A stretch of 64,000 nucleotides of DNA from Galeopsis tetrahit (Eukaryota; Streptophyta; Magnoliopsida; Lamiales; Lamiaceae), in NCBI GenBank assembly GCA_963675135.1, contig OY776129.1, forward strand, positions 7,613,201 through 7,677,200, written 5' to 3'. Below the pieces are notes generated by a model that ran no database searches, was not told where the DNA came from, and saw nothing but the letters and a program-made list of their open reading frames with translations. The position numbers and the translations under genes are program-made. Positions 11,780 through 23,419 of this stretch are shown piece by piece (within the stretch, counting starts at the first letter, position 1; every line of letters starts with the position of its first letter).

Positions 11780-14500
11780 TTAAGATTAGGGACAATCCTA
11801 TAGACACAACTAGGAAAAGAGACAATAAATTATAGCATTAGGATTAAGGTCAAATTCTTAACCAAATGACCAATTATGCCCTTACTCTTTCATCACACCT
11901 ATATATTAAATTAAAACAATAATTTAAATTAATTTAAATTTCAAATCAATGTAAATTAAAATTATATTTTAAATTTAAAGCATTTCATCGTCCTGCTCAG
12001 AAACATTCCCAATTGCTGCAAATCCAATCTGCAGATCACAGCTTCAATAATCAATATCTTCAATAATCAATAAATCGTTCTCCAAATCCCAATTGCGCAT
12101 AAGGTGGAAATCGATCTCCAAATCCCTGGAGGTACGAATTCTGTTCGATCTTCAAATCCCATCCTCGATATTCGATCATCACCGAACCACCTCCATCTTG
12201 CTGCAAATCCCATCTTCAATAATCAATACATCGATCTGCAAATCCCAATTGCGCTATCTTCTATACCAGAATCATTCCATTTTGGAGGTATGAATTCTGT
12301 TCGAACATATTCTAGAATCATCTAGGTATGAAACAGGCGTAATTCCATTACATTATCTAGGTATGCAATTTTATTCCGGGTTGTTTTAATTCAATAATCA
12401 ATAATTCGATTGGTTCATTGTTATTCCAATTTATAACCTGTCCGATTCGATCTTCGATTTTTTCTAATTCTACCATGTTTTAATTTATGCGAATTAGGGC
12501 TATATTGATCGTGTTAATTTGAGAAGCTAATTTGCAGAATCAGAGATGGATTATGCTGTGATTTTAAAGTTCGAATTCGAGGAGAAAACCAAGTGGATCC
12601 GTGTTCAACAATCTTCAAAGTTCGAAGACATTGTTAATGAAGTAATCGGTATGTGGCCCATATTGTCTTCTTCTAATCTAGGCATGTGTTATTCTGTTGG
12701 TTGCATAAAGAATTGTTGTTTATCATCTGATTCTGATTTGGTCAGTTTAGTTGAATTTTGTCAGATTTCATCGGAAAAATGAGTTCAAGTGTCTGTTTGT
12801 TCTACACAGTCTAAGAATTTACTACTTGATACCAATAATTCACAAAGTTTGGGCGTTTGTGTGGCAATCAGTGATGATCGTGTCGATGCTTCTGCATCCC
12901 AAACTCAATTGTCAAATATACCTGATAATCGTGTTGACATTGCTTTCAATCATAGACTATCAAATGCTTGTTCAACAGAATTTACTGGATTAGGTAGTTT
13001 ACCAAATTTTGATCTATGCCCTAAGGAGAAGACTAAAGCTTATTTGTCCGATAATTGGGGTAATATAATGAAAGTGGGGGCAGTCTTTGGTGGTGCACCT
13101 GAGTTTAGGATCGAGTTGATTAAGTACTCGACCAAGCTCAATTTCAAGTTTAGATATGTTAAGAACTGCCCTAGGTACATATATGCTGAGTGCAATCAGA
13201 AAGTGTCAGCTGGTTGTGAGTGGTTTATTAAAGGAAAACACTTACCTATGAATTCAGGGTTTATTGTTTCCAAGGCCAACCTAGTACATAATTGTGTCGG
13301 CAACCTGTTAAACGAGAAAAAAAACAGGTTCGGCACAAAAATAATCAAAGATATTCTTCTGCAAAATGTGAAGTCAAATCCTACAATTACTGGAAAAAAT
13401 GTAATTGAACATATTAATGATGATTATGGATTTGAAGTCCCTTATTGGAAGGCGTGGTACGGAGTTGAGGCTGCAAGAAACGACATATTTGGAAGCTATG
13501 ACGAGTCGTACGATCAATTACGATGGTATGGTGATGCAATTAAACGTACCAATCCTGGAAGCATAGTAGACATAGAGACCAACATTATCACCAACCACTT
13601 TGAAAGAATTTTCATATCATTCAATGCTTGCAAGGAAGACTTTAAAAGTTGTAGACCAATGCTTTTCATAGACGGTACATTTATGAAGGGAAGGTCAAAA
13701 GGGGTATTGCTTGCCGCAACCGCAAAGGACGGGAACAACGGTAATAATTCTATAAACTGCTTGTTTAATATTTGTTCCAGATATGCTATTTGTGACCTTT
13801 AAACATACTTTGAATGTATATTATTTGTGAATTTGTATGGTTTAATATTTTTGCATCCAATTAATGCGTGCTTATTATATTTTTTTGTATCTTTTTAGGA
13901 TTGTTTCCTGTTGCATTTGCTATTGTATCTTTCGAGAATCGTAACAATTGGGCTTGGTTCTTAACTAAACTTCGTGATCTTATCACTCACCCCAAAAGGG
14001 TAATTTACATTTCTGACAGAAATGTAGGATTGATGTCGGCCTTTTACGATGTATGGAATGATCCTGCCCACTTTTATTGCCTGTATCACTTGCTGTCAAA
14101 CCTTAAGGGTAGGTACGGTGGTGGATGGAATACTCAACATCGTGAAAATATGGCTGGGTTGTTCAAAGAGTGTGCATATGCACCTACGATCACTATATTC
14201 AAAGAGAAACTTGAGCTGTTTACGAAAGTGGGCGGTCGAATTGCTGAAAAATGGCTTGAAGATTTACCTTATGCAAGATGGGCAGTCTCACACTCTCCGC
14301 ATCTTAAAAGGTATGGGGAAATGACATCTAATGCAGCTGAGTCATTTAACTCTTGGATACGTGAAGCTAGATCTCTTCCTATCACTCATATGATTGACTC
14401 CATAAGAAAAAAGATTTCTGGGATGTTCGTAGAGAGGCGGAAATCCAGCAATAAGTGGACAGGTCTACTGGTTCCTAGTAAAGAGACTCTTTGGCATTAA
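11780..14500 (+). mobile_element. Mutator-like element A (MULE), 3' end missing
   Basis: Starts TTAAGATTAGGGACAATCC, the left end shared with elements B (18386) and C (20541). Matching right ends are found only for B and C, so A is truncated. It carries the only MULE transposase gene seen. 11780-12723 is nearly identical to 20541-21474 of element C, which implies recent common descent. Downstream it breaks off into Stowaway-like sequence at about 14501. Confidence 0.75.
12546..14500 (+). pseudogene. MULE transposase (MuDR-type), nonsense codon and 3' truncation
   Basis: Exons 12546-13740 and 13899-14500 join in frame across a GT/AG intron. The N-terminus has the PB1-like start usual in plant MuDR proteins (MDYAVILKFEFEEK). 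A MuDR DNA-binding region follows (KVGAVFGGAPEFRIELIKYS), then the MULE catalytic domain. Likely acidic catalytic residues sit in FIDGTF, YISDRN and NAAESFN, with the C/H motif CLYHLL between. An in-frame TGA at 12780-12782 separates the PB1-like part from the rest. The protein stops at 14500 before the usual SWIM zinc finger, so the gene is dead or truncated. Confidence 0.88.
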
Positions 14501-14760
14501 ACTCAAAAATACTTATCAAAAAGGGTATAAAAAACTTATAGACGAACGGAATAAAATGATAAAATGAAAAAATTATAAACGCATGGATGGAGGGGTACTA
14601 AATTTAATAGCACTCATGCAATCAAATTTTGACAACACATTTCTTGGCTGTACACTTTTGGCTTCCCAAAGGCCACACTTTATATCATATTACACAGTTA
14701 CATTTCATTTGTCCCTCTATACATTAATTCCAAGAAACTCTTCTTCTCCTCCCCATTTTC
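14501..14760. other. Stowaway fragment and unassigned DNA
   Basis: 14505-14600 (AAAAACTTATAGACGAACGG onward) resembles the right arm of the MITE at 8686-8930 and marks where MULE A is cut off. 14600-14760 has no clear feature. Confidence 0.45.
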
Positions 14761-14762
14761 GG

Positions 14763-15000
14763 CAGCTCTCTCGGTGATAGGAAAAGTTCAGAGAACCCCA
14801 TTGTTAAAGGTTCGAAGGTTTAAGGGTTTCTTAATTCTTTTATATAACTTTTCTCTTGCTAATTTAATTTTAATCTTCTATTTTCACCACATACATCTTC
14901 AATTCCTATGTAACAGCCGTCGGCCCCGCCCACACCCCATCCCCCGTCGTCGCCCTCCTCTCGCCTTCGCACAACACGCCCGCCCACCTTACGGTTAGTT
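14763..15000 (+). promoter_or_regulatory. Probable untranslated leader of the gene at 15396
   Basis: 14763-14831 is shared with the minus strand of 589-716. 14918-14993 is CG-rich, exon-like, and ends in a possible GT donor (TTACGGTTAG). Two AG-ATGG junctions follow at 15175 and 15395. A leader exon spliced to the coding exon is a reasonable inference, but no transcript evidence is available here. Confidence 0.35.
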
Positions 15001-15042
15001 TTTTTTTAAATTTCATACTGGTTTTTTAAGATAAACACGACA

Positions 15043-15395
15043 TTGTTGGCTTTTTCTTCATATTTGGTGTTTTTTATTTTCAGTTTTGGTGTTTTTGTTT
15101 TTAAAATTTGCTATGACAATTGGTGGCCTTTTGGTATTATTTTAATTAATTTTGTTGTGTATTGTATTTTGCAGATGGAAAATCGAATGATCAGTCGCAT
15201 AGTGAAGGTGCGTTACCAGTATAATCCGGAGACGGGTACAGGGATTATGCAATTAGGCAATTCTCAGAAGAAAGATGGTAGAGGAGAAGAGGTAGATGAG
15301 ATATCTGGTTGCTTATAGGCTTATGCATAGGCTTTTTCTTCATATTTGGTGTTTTTGTTTATTAAATTTGTTGTGTATTGTATTGTATTTTGCAG
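15043..15395 (+). repeat. Tandem duplication of the first coding exon and its intron end
   Basis: The block GCAG-ATGGAAAATCGAATGATC at about 15171, with the preceding TTTTTCTTCATATTTGGTG stretch (about 15049), recurs at about 15330-15412. Unit spacing is about 220 bases. The first copy diverges and reaches TAG at 15316-15318, so only the second copy opens the long frame. This looks like a decayed duplicate or alternative exon. Confidence 0.6.
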
Positions 15396-16563
15396 ATGGA
15401 AAATGGAATGATCACTCGCGAAGTGAATATTCCTTACGAGTATACTCCGAGTTCTGGTAATGGGACTATGCAAGGATTTGATATTTGGGTAAAAGAAGGG
15501 GTAGATCAGATATCTGCCTATAGGATTATGCCAAATTCCCATAGAAATCAACTCCCCTGTAGGCTTTACGATGCTAAATCTTCTAATTTGATTTTTTATC
15601 GCCCTGAAGCTAATATTTTACAATATGTTAATACTAAACTGGGTGGAAAAAAACCAATAGGTGTTTATCAAATTCCCATAAGTGGATCTAAAGTGTCCTA
15701 CTTAGAACCCTCCGTTAGAGCTGTGATTAAACAAATCTTGCATTATGTTGTAAGTCAACATAAACAAGGTTGGTGTTTAATGTCGAGATATACATGTGAT
15801 ACAGGATGATGTAATGTTTTGTGGAGTAGGATTTCTTGACTCTATTAGCGCTGGTAAAAGAGAACAAAATTTACTGTCAGTTGTTAGGGTGATTGAAGAG
15901 TTAGTTGGCAAGCCTACACCCGAAAACATTTACCCTTCCAGCTTAACCGATCTTATCTCTAAGCTTGAGAATTTTCGAAATCCTATTTTTGGGAATGCAG
16001 AACAAGAATCGATTTTAGAGTATCATTTGTCCATTTTGCACCCAGTTAGTGTTTTAACTTTTATTAGGAATACGGGACATAGGGCTGGTTATAAGGAGGT
16101 GACTTTGTTGTTGCCTCCGTTTGCTAATTGGAGTAAACCAGGATTCGAACTTCTCAAGAAGTGGAGAAATGACATTGATAATTGGATTGGCATATTTGAT
16201 AAAACAGAATTCTCAGTTCTCAAGAAGTGGAGAGATGATGATGAGAATGTGAGTGATGAAGTAAGCACAAGGGATAATCTTTTTCAATATTGTCGCAATT
16301 TAGCCATGCATTTGGAAATGTATTTGGCGGAAACTTTACCATATTGGGATTGGGATTGGGAATGTCTGGAAAGATCAAGTTTAAAATCGGAGATCATTAT
16401 TATGCAGGCTTTTCAAACGCCATTGATTGAATTTCATGAAAAGTTGTTTGTGTATTGTTTCATGGTTGTAATCAGGAACCACTTATTTTGTATGAAGTAT
16501 GCTGTGTTGATTTTAGTCTATATTTTTGTATACAGTATTGTAATTTTGTGGGTATATTTCTAG
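15396..16563 (+). CDS. Uncharacterised plant protein, possible KEN-like C-terminus
   Basis: The ATG at 15396 follows an AG acceptor. Exon 15396-15749 joins 15805-16563 through a 55-base GT/AG intron, short for a plant. The combined protein is about 370 aa. I do not recognise the N-terminal half (FDIWVKEGVDQISAYRIM). The C-terminal half has the order HPVSVLTFIRN, then KKWRNDIDNW, then LFQYCRNLAMHLEMY. This loosely recalls the IRE1/RNase L KEN ribonuclease domain (HP..., FIR..., RDLLR..RN..HH). That is inference from motif order, without alignment. The last 40 residues are hydrophobic and may be read-through of an intron after about 16460. No kinase domain lies upstream. It could be a decaying gene between transposons. 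Confidence 0.5.
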
Positions 16564-18150
16564 TCAGTCAATGTTCATGTTTCTGTATCATTTTTACTCT
16601 AGGAATTCAACAATTTATTGTCTCACAAATCACTTCATTAGAAGAATATTATTCAACAGACTTCACCCCTACCTTGAAAATACAAAAAAAAACTTTATGT
16701 ATTCTTTTCTCCCTTCCCTTCCAAAATATCGTTCGATTTTATTTTTTTGAAAATTTGGTACATTGAAAATTGATTAATGAAACTGTATTATAATCTGGGA
16801 CATGTGAAGATTTTGACGGGGCATAGGGAGTTTAATAAATTTTATTAATAGGAGTATATATTTTTGTAGTGGTTAGTCTGATTAGACATGCCCAAATCGA
16901 AATCAAAACTACACAAAAGGACTATTCGGAACCATTGGTTTCAGTTCAAAATCGAACTAGAACTTTAAAATAACAGTTCAATTTCGATTCTTGATAGTAA
17001 TTTTTACCATTTTTTATTTTTTGTATTCCATGAATCCCAACTTTGCAGTATCACATGTCCCCTGCCATTTTCTTTTTCACTTTCTAGTACTGTTACTATG
17101 CACCTAGCCAGTACTAGTAGGCTGCTCTGTTCATGTTCAGTACACAAAAATAACAAAAATATCAAATTTATGATTTGGTAAAGTAGAACTACTCTACTTA
17201 TTGTTACATATGTACTCACAAGATTGTACACAAATAGCCAAAATACGATACACACTTAATTATCCTAGTTTAGTTGTATAAAAGGAATCAAGGGAAATAG
17301 TATAATGGAAGAAAAAAAATCTAGCTATAATAACAAGCTACAACCCGTCAAAAAAAAAAAAAAAAAAAAAAGCTACAAAAACAAGGGAACTCACATTATC
17401 TTAAAACCAAAAGGCTGAAAAGTTAGAAAAAACTTGCACTCTTGTACGAGTACAAATTAACTTGTTTCTATTTAGTACAATTTTTTGAATGAATGAGTGA
17501 ATTTACTAACAAATACTAACGCTTAATCATATTTGTGGATAATATTGAATACTAGTACAAGTTTCCTTTTGTTACGGTCTTTGGATTTAACAACTAAGGT
17601 TTGTACTCATATACAAGTGTCATATTATTTTTTTATTTTTTTTACTCCTATTATTTTCGCATGATGCCTCTATTCCTTTTTTTTTTCAGCCTATTTTTTT
17701 GTTTTTTTTTATTAACAAAAATTTGTGTTTGTTTGTATTCTTTTATTAATTAAAAAAATGCAATATAGCTGAAAATTGCATCACAATATTAATGAAAAAT
17801 GTAAGTTAATATTACTAAAAAATGTAAGACCATAAACAATATTTACTAAAAAAGTGTAAGTCACTATAAATAAAAATATTATTGTAAAGTGTAGGACACT
17901 ACAATAGAAAATTGCAACACCATTTAACATAAATGTGTAAGTCACACAACTGAAAAGTGTAACACAATATTACTAAAAATTGTTAGTCACTATAAATAAA
18001 AATATTATTGTAAAGTGTAGGAGTATGTGTAACAATGCATCAATTATAATATATATTCGATTTTCTGGACTCAAGTTCACTCGAGTCCACAAGAGCCCTA
18101 CCCAACAACTAAAATTACTAAACAAATCATATAAGGCAATTAATGTATTA
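16564..18150. other. AT-rich intergenic DNA with diverged direct repeats
   Basis: No gene. 17855-17899 and 17978-18022 share the block AGTCACTATAAATAAAAATA, offset about 125 bases. Shorter relatives (AAATGTAAG, AAAGTGTAG) recur through 17760-18000. An A21 run lies near 17350. Confidence 0.4.
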
Positions 18151-18159
18151 TCGCGCAAT

Positions 18160-18360
18160 TACTTTCACACTTTTCTTTTCAAAACGTCTCACAATTACTT
18201 TCACACCCTTAAAATGGAAACCCTTTATATACTCCACCCTCACACAGTATCCTCAAATTTACATAAATGACATTATTTTTTCTCCACACATATACAAAAA
18301 TTAACTCATTTCTTTACTTTATACATACAAGTTTACAAAATTATCCTTTAAAATTCCCAC
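18160..18360. repeat. MITE fragment (CAATTACTTTCACAC family)
   Basis: Carries the pattern ACAATTACTTTCACACCCTT, then AAAATGGAAA and an ACTCCACCCT stretch. Relatives occur at 34005-34130, 53108-53300 and 60580-60740; only the 53108 copy keeps a CTCCCTCCGTCCC end. It sits just left of MULE B. Confidence 0.5.
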
Positions 18361-18385
18361 TAAATTCAATTTTTTTTGAGTTTAA

Positions 18386-20532
18386 TTAAGATTAGAGACA
18401 ATCCTATAGACACAACTAGAAAAAGAGACAAAAAAATATAGCATTAGGAATAAGGTCAAATTCATAACTAAATGACCAATTATGCCCTTACTCTTTCATC
18501 ACACCAATATATTAAATTAAAATTAAAGCTATCGGTATTTTTTAATTTCAAATCAATGTAAAATAAAATTATATCTTAAATTTAAAGCATTTCATGGTCA
18601 ACATTGAAACACTCTCTTTTGCTGCAAATCCAATCTGCAGATCACAGCTTCAATAATCAGTAAATCGATCTCCAAATCCCAATTGCGCATAATCAATAAA
18701 TCGATCTCCAAATCCTAAATTTCACTATCTTCGATAACAGAATCATTCCAATTTGGGAGGTATGAATTCTGTTCGATCTTCAAATCTGATCTTCAAATCT
18801 CATCTTCGATATTCGATCATCACCGAACCACCTCCATTTTTGCTGCAAATCCCATCTGCAAATCAAATCTTCAATAATCAATAAATCGATCTGCAAATCT
18901 CAATTGCGCTATCTTCGATACCAGAATCATTCCATTTTGGAGGTATGAATTCCGTTTTGATGCAATGATTCCATATTCAATTTCCAACTGTGATAATCAA
19001 TAATTCGATCTTCAAATCTCATCTTCGACATTCGATCACCACCGAAATACCCAAAATAGAGTGAATTTTGAGTTTCTAAATTTCATTCGAGAACCATTAC
19101 ATTATCTAGGTTGGCAATTTTATTCCTGGTTGTTTTAATTCAATAATCAATAATTCGATTGGTTCATTGTTATTTCAATTTATACCCTGTCCGATTCGAT
19201 CTTCGAGTTTTTCTAATTCTACCCTGTTTTATTTTGTGCGATTTAGGGCTCTATTGAACGTGTTAATTGGAGAAGCTATTTTACAGTGTCAGAGATGGAA
19301 TATGCTGTGATATTAAAGTTCGAATTCGAGGAGAAAACCAAGTTTCTAGATATTAAAGCTATTTTAGCATATATTCAACTAATATTCACACATGTGCATC
19401 AATCTTTAGCATATATTTTTCAATATGCAGTATCTAGATATGTACTCGTAGTTTTCTTATGATAGGGCCAGATATACTTAACTTAAGCCATAACGTAATG
19501 TTTTTTATGCTATCCAATGATATCACGAAAATATCATAATAATGAATATCTTTTGGAAAGTTACAATCCACAATTTTAAAGTCAATCATCATTAATACAA
19601 TATTATTAATTTAAAATAGGAATATACCCACTACTCCCCACAATTATCTCACGTAATCCAAACAAACAATATATTTTTGACATTTTCAAACATACTTATA
19701 TTCAAATGTAATTTTTTTCTATAAATAATATTATAATTACAATTTCTAAAATGAATAGTTTATTGATATCCACGTAATAATAATATGATTATCGTAGTAG
19801 TCATAAATATATAAAAAAAATGGTCTAATTTTTCTTCCATAATGCACATATCACAATGTGCATATTTGTTTGGCATATACTTTCACATATATTCACTTTC
19901 GATACTCCCCACGTTACTTACTTAATTACATCATATGTATTTCTTTTTTGTTTGTTTTGTTTTTGTGTATGTAACGGTTTATCATCCAGATTTGTATAAT
20001 ATTGTCTATTCTGGTTCATAATCCGTTTTTTTAGTTCCCCTAAAGATAACATTAATAACATTAATGCATTTTAATTTAATGGAGAAGTTACAATTATAAT
20101 TAATATGACAATCTTTAATATTTATTCTATATAATTATAAATTATTATATGTAATTATTGAACGAATTATTGTATATTTTTTTATAGAGCATTGAATATA
20201 TTTATTTTTGAATAATAATTTTTAAAGATGTACAGAGTTGAAAAAGTCTTAAATAATCTTTGTATATAATTAAAAGTAATTTAATATGACAATCCAGCTT
20301 GATTTAGGAAACTTTGATTTTCGAACGCATTTATGCCCTGGATTTCTGGCAATTTAATATTCAAATCATGTTTTGAATTTCCTATTTTATCTTAATTGAA
20401 TATTCAAATTTTGACTTTATTTTAAACGGAGGATAAAACTGTACTTTTATAAATCATATTGTCCTTCTTCCTAACTTTAAAATTTATTGTCTTTATTTCT
20501 AGTTTCTATAGGTGAAATGTCCTATATACTAA
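18386..20532. mobile_element. MULE B, non-autonomous deletion derivative
   Basis: The left end matches MULE A (TTAAGATTAG, then GACAATCCTATAGACAC). The right end ends GAAATGTCCTATATACTAA, whose reverse complement aligns with the left end as a degenerate inverted repeat of about 40 bases. GAGTTTAA flanks both sides (18378-18385 and 20533-20540), an 8-of-9 match to a 9-bp MULE target duplication. It shares the MULE 5' region up to about 19343, including a copy of the transposase start codon region (19294 onward). It then switches to non-coding AT-rich DNA. Confidence 0.75.
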
Positions 20533-21474
20533 GAGTTTAATTAAGATTAGGGACAATTCTATAGACACAACTAGGAAAAGAGACAATAAATTATAGCATT
20601 AGGATTAAGGTCAAATTCTTAACCAAATGACCAATTATGCCCTTACTCTTTCATCACACCAATATATTAAATTAAAACAATAATTTAAATTTCAAATCAA
20701 TGTAAATTAAAATTATATTTTAAATTTAAAGCATTTCATCGTCCTGCTCAGAAACATTCCCAATTGCTGCAAATCCAATCTGCAGATCACAGCTTCAATA
20801 ATCAATATCTTCAATAATCAATAAATCGTTCTCCAAATCCCAATTGCGCATAAGGTGGAAATCGATCTCCAAATCCCTGGAGGTACGAATTCTGTTCGAT
20901 CTTCAAATCCCATCCTCGATATTCGATCATCACCGAACCACCTCCATCTTGCTGCAAATCCCATCTTCAATAATCAATACATCGATCTGCAAATCCCAAT
21001 TGCGCTATCTTCTATACCAGAATCATTCCATTTTGGAGGTATGAATTCTGTTCGAACATATTCCAGAATCATCTAGGTATGAAACAGGCGTAATTCCATT
21101 ACATTATCTAGGTATGCAATTTTATTCCGGGTTGTTTTAATTCAATAATCAATAATTCGATTGGTTCATTGTTATTCCAATTTATAACCTGTCCGATTCG
21201 ATCTTCGATTTTTTCTAATTCTACCCTGTTTTAATTTATGCGAATTAGGGCTATATTGATCGTGTTAATTGGAGAAGCTAATTTGCAGAATCAGAGATGG
21301 ATTATGCTGTGATTTTAAAGTTCGAATTCGAGGAGAAAACCAAGTTGATCCGTGTTCAACAATCTTCAAAGTTCGAAGACATTGTTAATGAAGTAATCGG
21401 TATGTGGCCCATATTGTCTTCTTCTAATCTAGGCATGTGTTATTCTGTTGGTTGCATAAAGAATTGTTGTTTAT

Positions 21475-21841
21475 AATACAACTAAACCTTTACGCTTTGC
21501 ATCTTTAGCCTTTTTTGCATCGGTCAATGCTTCACACACAAAAATCAAGAACAATTATTAGTTTTTATAATACAGTAGTGACATTATTGTATTATAAGAA
21601 GGTAACAATTGTGTAATGCTTATAGAATAGTCAAATTAATGCTTTGCATAATATAACAGTGTTGAATGCTATCAGTAGAATGTGCTGAATAAAATGCATA
21701 ACTATCCCACCGAATACGTATACTTATATTTGTCTTTCTACGCTTTCGTCTGTCGTCTTTCTTTATCCTTTTCCTACTACCTCCACTATCACCATCGTCA
21801 TCGATGTGAATTCCACTTCTCTTTACCTTTGGCATCTGCAT
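21475..21841 (-). CDS. Small basic minus-strand frame inside MULE C (tentative)
   Basis: On the minus strand from 21841 a frame reads MPKVKRSG, an acidic patch (DDDGDSGG), then a strongly basic nuclear-localisation-like run (RKRIKKDDRRKRRK). About 250 bases further, near 21545-21480, another minus-strand stretch reads CEALTDAKKAKDAKRKGL. The two could be exons of a second, convergently oriented MULE gene, as in MuDR. No homolog is recognised and no splice sites are proven. Confidence 0.25.
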
Positions 21842-21999
21842 TACATTAAAACTCGGTTAATCTGTAATTCGATTTATAATATTTCTCCAGAACCTTACAC
21901 GAATCTGATGGTCAAGTAATACATATCTAGTACCAACACAAATCAATCTTCTTAAAGTAGAATATATGCTATTTCTGGAAAATACAAGTATATTAACAA

Positions 22000-22284
22000 G
22001 GGCTAGTCTTGGGTGAGACCGTCTCACAGAATGAGATCCGTGAGACGGCCCTCATATATAAAAAGTGATAATGTTTGAGCAAAAAGTGATAGTGTTTAAG
22101 GAAAAAGTGACAGTCACTTTTGTTAAAAATATTATCACTTTTCACTTAAACATTATCACTTTTTTTACCAACCAAAATCTGGAAAAAAATATGGGTTATC
22201 CTACCCAAAATTTTGAAATATGGGTTAAAAGGGATCCGTCTCACAGAAAAAGATCCGTGAGACGGTCTCACACAAGTTTTTGCC
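22000..22284. mobile_element. MULE-type MITE with 9-bp target duplication
   Basis: TATTAACAA flanks both sides (21991-21999 and 22285-22293). The arms CTTGGGTGAGACCGTCTCAC (22008) and its inverse near 22257-22276 match at 19 of 20 positions. A second inverted motif, GATCCGTGAGACGG, lies inside each arm. A 9-bp duplication points to a Mutator-type origin. Short open frames here are incidental. Confidence 0.8.
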
Positions 22285-23154
22285 TATTAACAATAAATTG
22301 GAATCTAGTTTGTTGATCTTATTAATAAACATACAAACTTGTTAGGGCTCATATATAATCACCAATAAAACATTTGCAAACATCAAAATTTCCAAATCTA
22401 CTAACAAAGTGCAATTTTACTGTAAGTTTTACAAATTAGAAAACATAGTTAAACTGCATGTTTCAAAATTTAAACCAAAAAACCAATAAAACCATCAACA
22501 AAGAAATCCAAAAAATTAGATTTACTACTTATGCACAAATTAAAAACCTTCATCAAAGACCTGCAGATACTGACTCAAAGAATTGCAAAAATACACCAAT
22601 AAGTCATACACAAAGTTGTGCATAAAAACCCCAAACTTTTTCATATACAAAAACAGAGTGCATGTCGAATTTTATAAGTTTATTTGACAAAACCCCAAAA
22701 ACCGATCATCATAGAACATTAAACGCTTCCGTCGATGTTCAAAAAACCACAAATTTCGTATCTTCAAAAAACCTCAAATTTCTTTTCATCAAAATATACA
22801 TACCTTGCTAAGGACGGCGAAAACAAACTTTTTTTCAACTAACGGAGTCGCAAATGTTCAGAAAATCAACTTCTCCTCTCTCGAAATCCTGAAAGAAGCT
22901 TCTCCGGCCAATACTCCAGCTTGATTTAGGAAGGTTTGAATTTTGAAAGAAATTATGTCCGGGATTTCCTCCCATTTAATATTCAGCTCAAATTTGAATT
23001 TTGTATTCTATTTTAATTGAATATTCAAATTTCTATTTTATTTATAAATTGAGGTTAAAAGTGTACTTTTATAAATCAAATTGTCCCTCTTCCTAACTTT
23101 AAAATTTTTTGTCCTTATTTCTAGTTTCTATAGGTGAAATGTCCTATATACTAA

Positions 23155-23419
23155 TTACCCCATCCAAGAATACCATATGCAATACGCAAAACAATCATCA
23201 ACTAAATTAACGGAGGATTCGGTGTTTTAGAATCAAACTCGTTCATTTGTGATGATTTTGATGTATTTTTTTTTTTTTTTTTTTTTTTGTGGAGGTTACT
23301 CTTGACCCTTCATATCACAACATTTTCTTCCACGTTTTGTTCTTGTATCTCACTGCATTGTTCATTACGATCATATACTTCTTCATCTTGAAGAGAAACA
23401 TCTTGAATTTCATATATCT
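23155..23419. other. Short flank between MULE C and LTR retrotransposon
   Basis: Contains a T20 tract near 23267. A minus-strand acidic open stretch lies just left of the LTR but is too short to assign. Confidence 0.4.

Larger units (their letters stand above)
20541..23154. mobile_element. MULE C, non-autonomous deletion derivative
   Basis: Begins immediately after the right-hand GAGTTTAA of B. 20541-21474 is nearly identical to 11780-12723 of MULE A, including the first part of the transposase reading frame, then diverges at TTGTTTAT. The last 235 bases (22916-23154) match the right end of B (20294-20532). No clear target duplication is seen on the far right. It contains a nested MITE at 22000-22284 and a small minus-strand coding candidate. 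Confidence 0.7.

Noticed and set aside
12093..12325. Short frames repeated at 20844-21076
   Set aside because: They lie in the shared untranslated 5' region of MULE A and C, before the transposase ATG; repetition reflects the transposon, not a gene.
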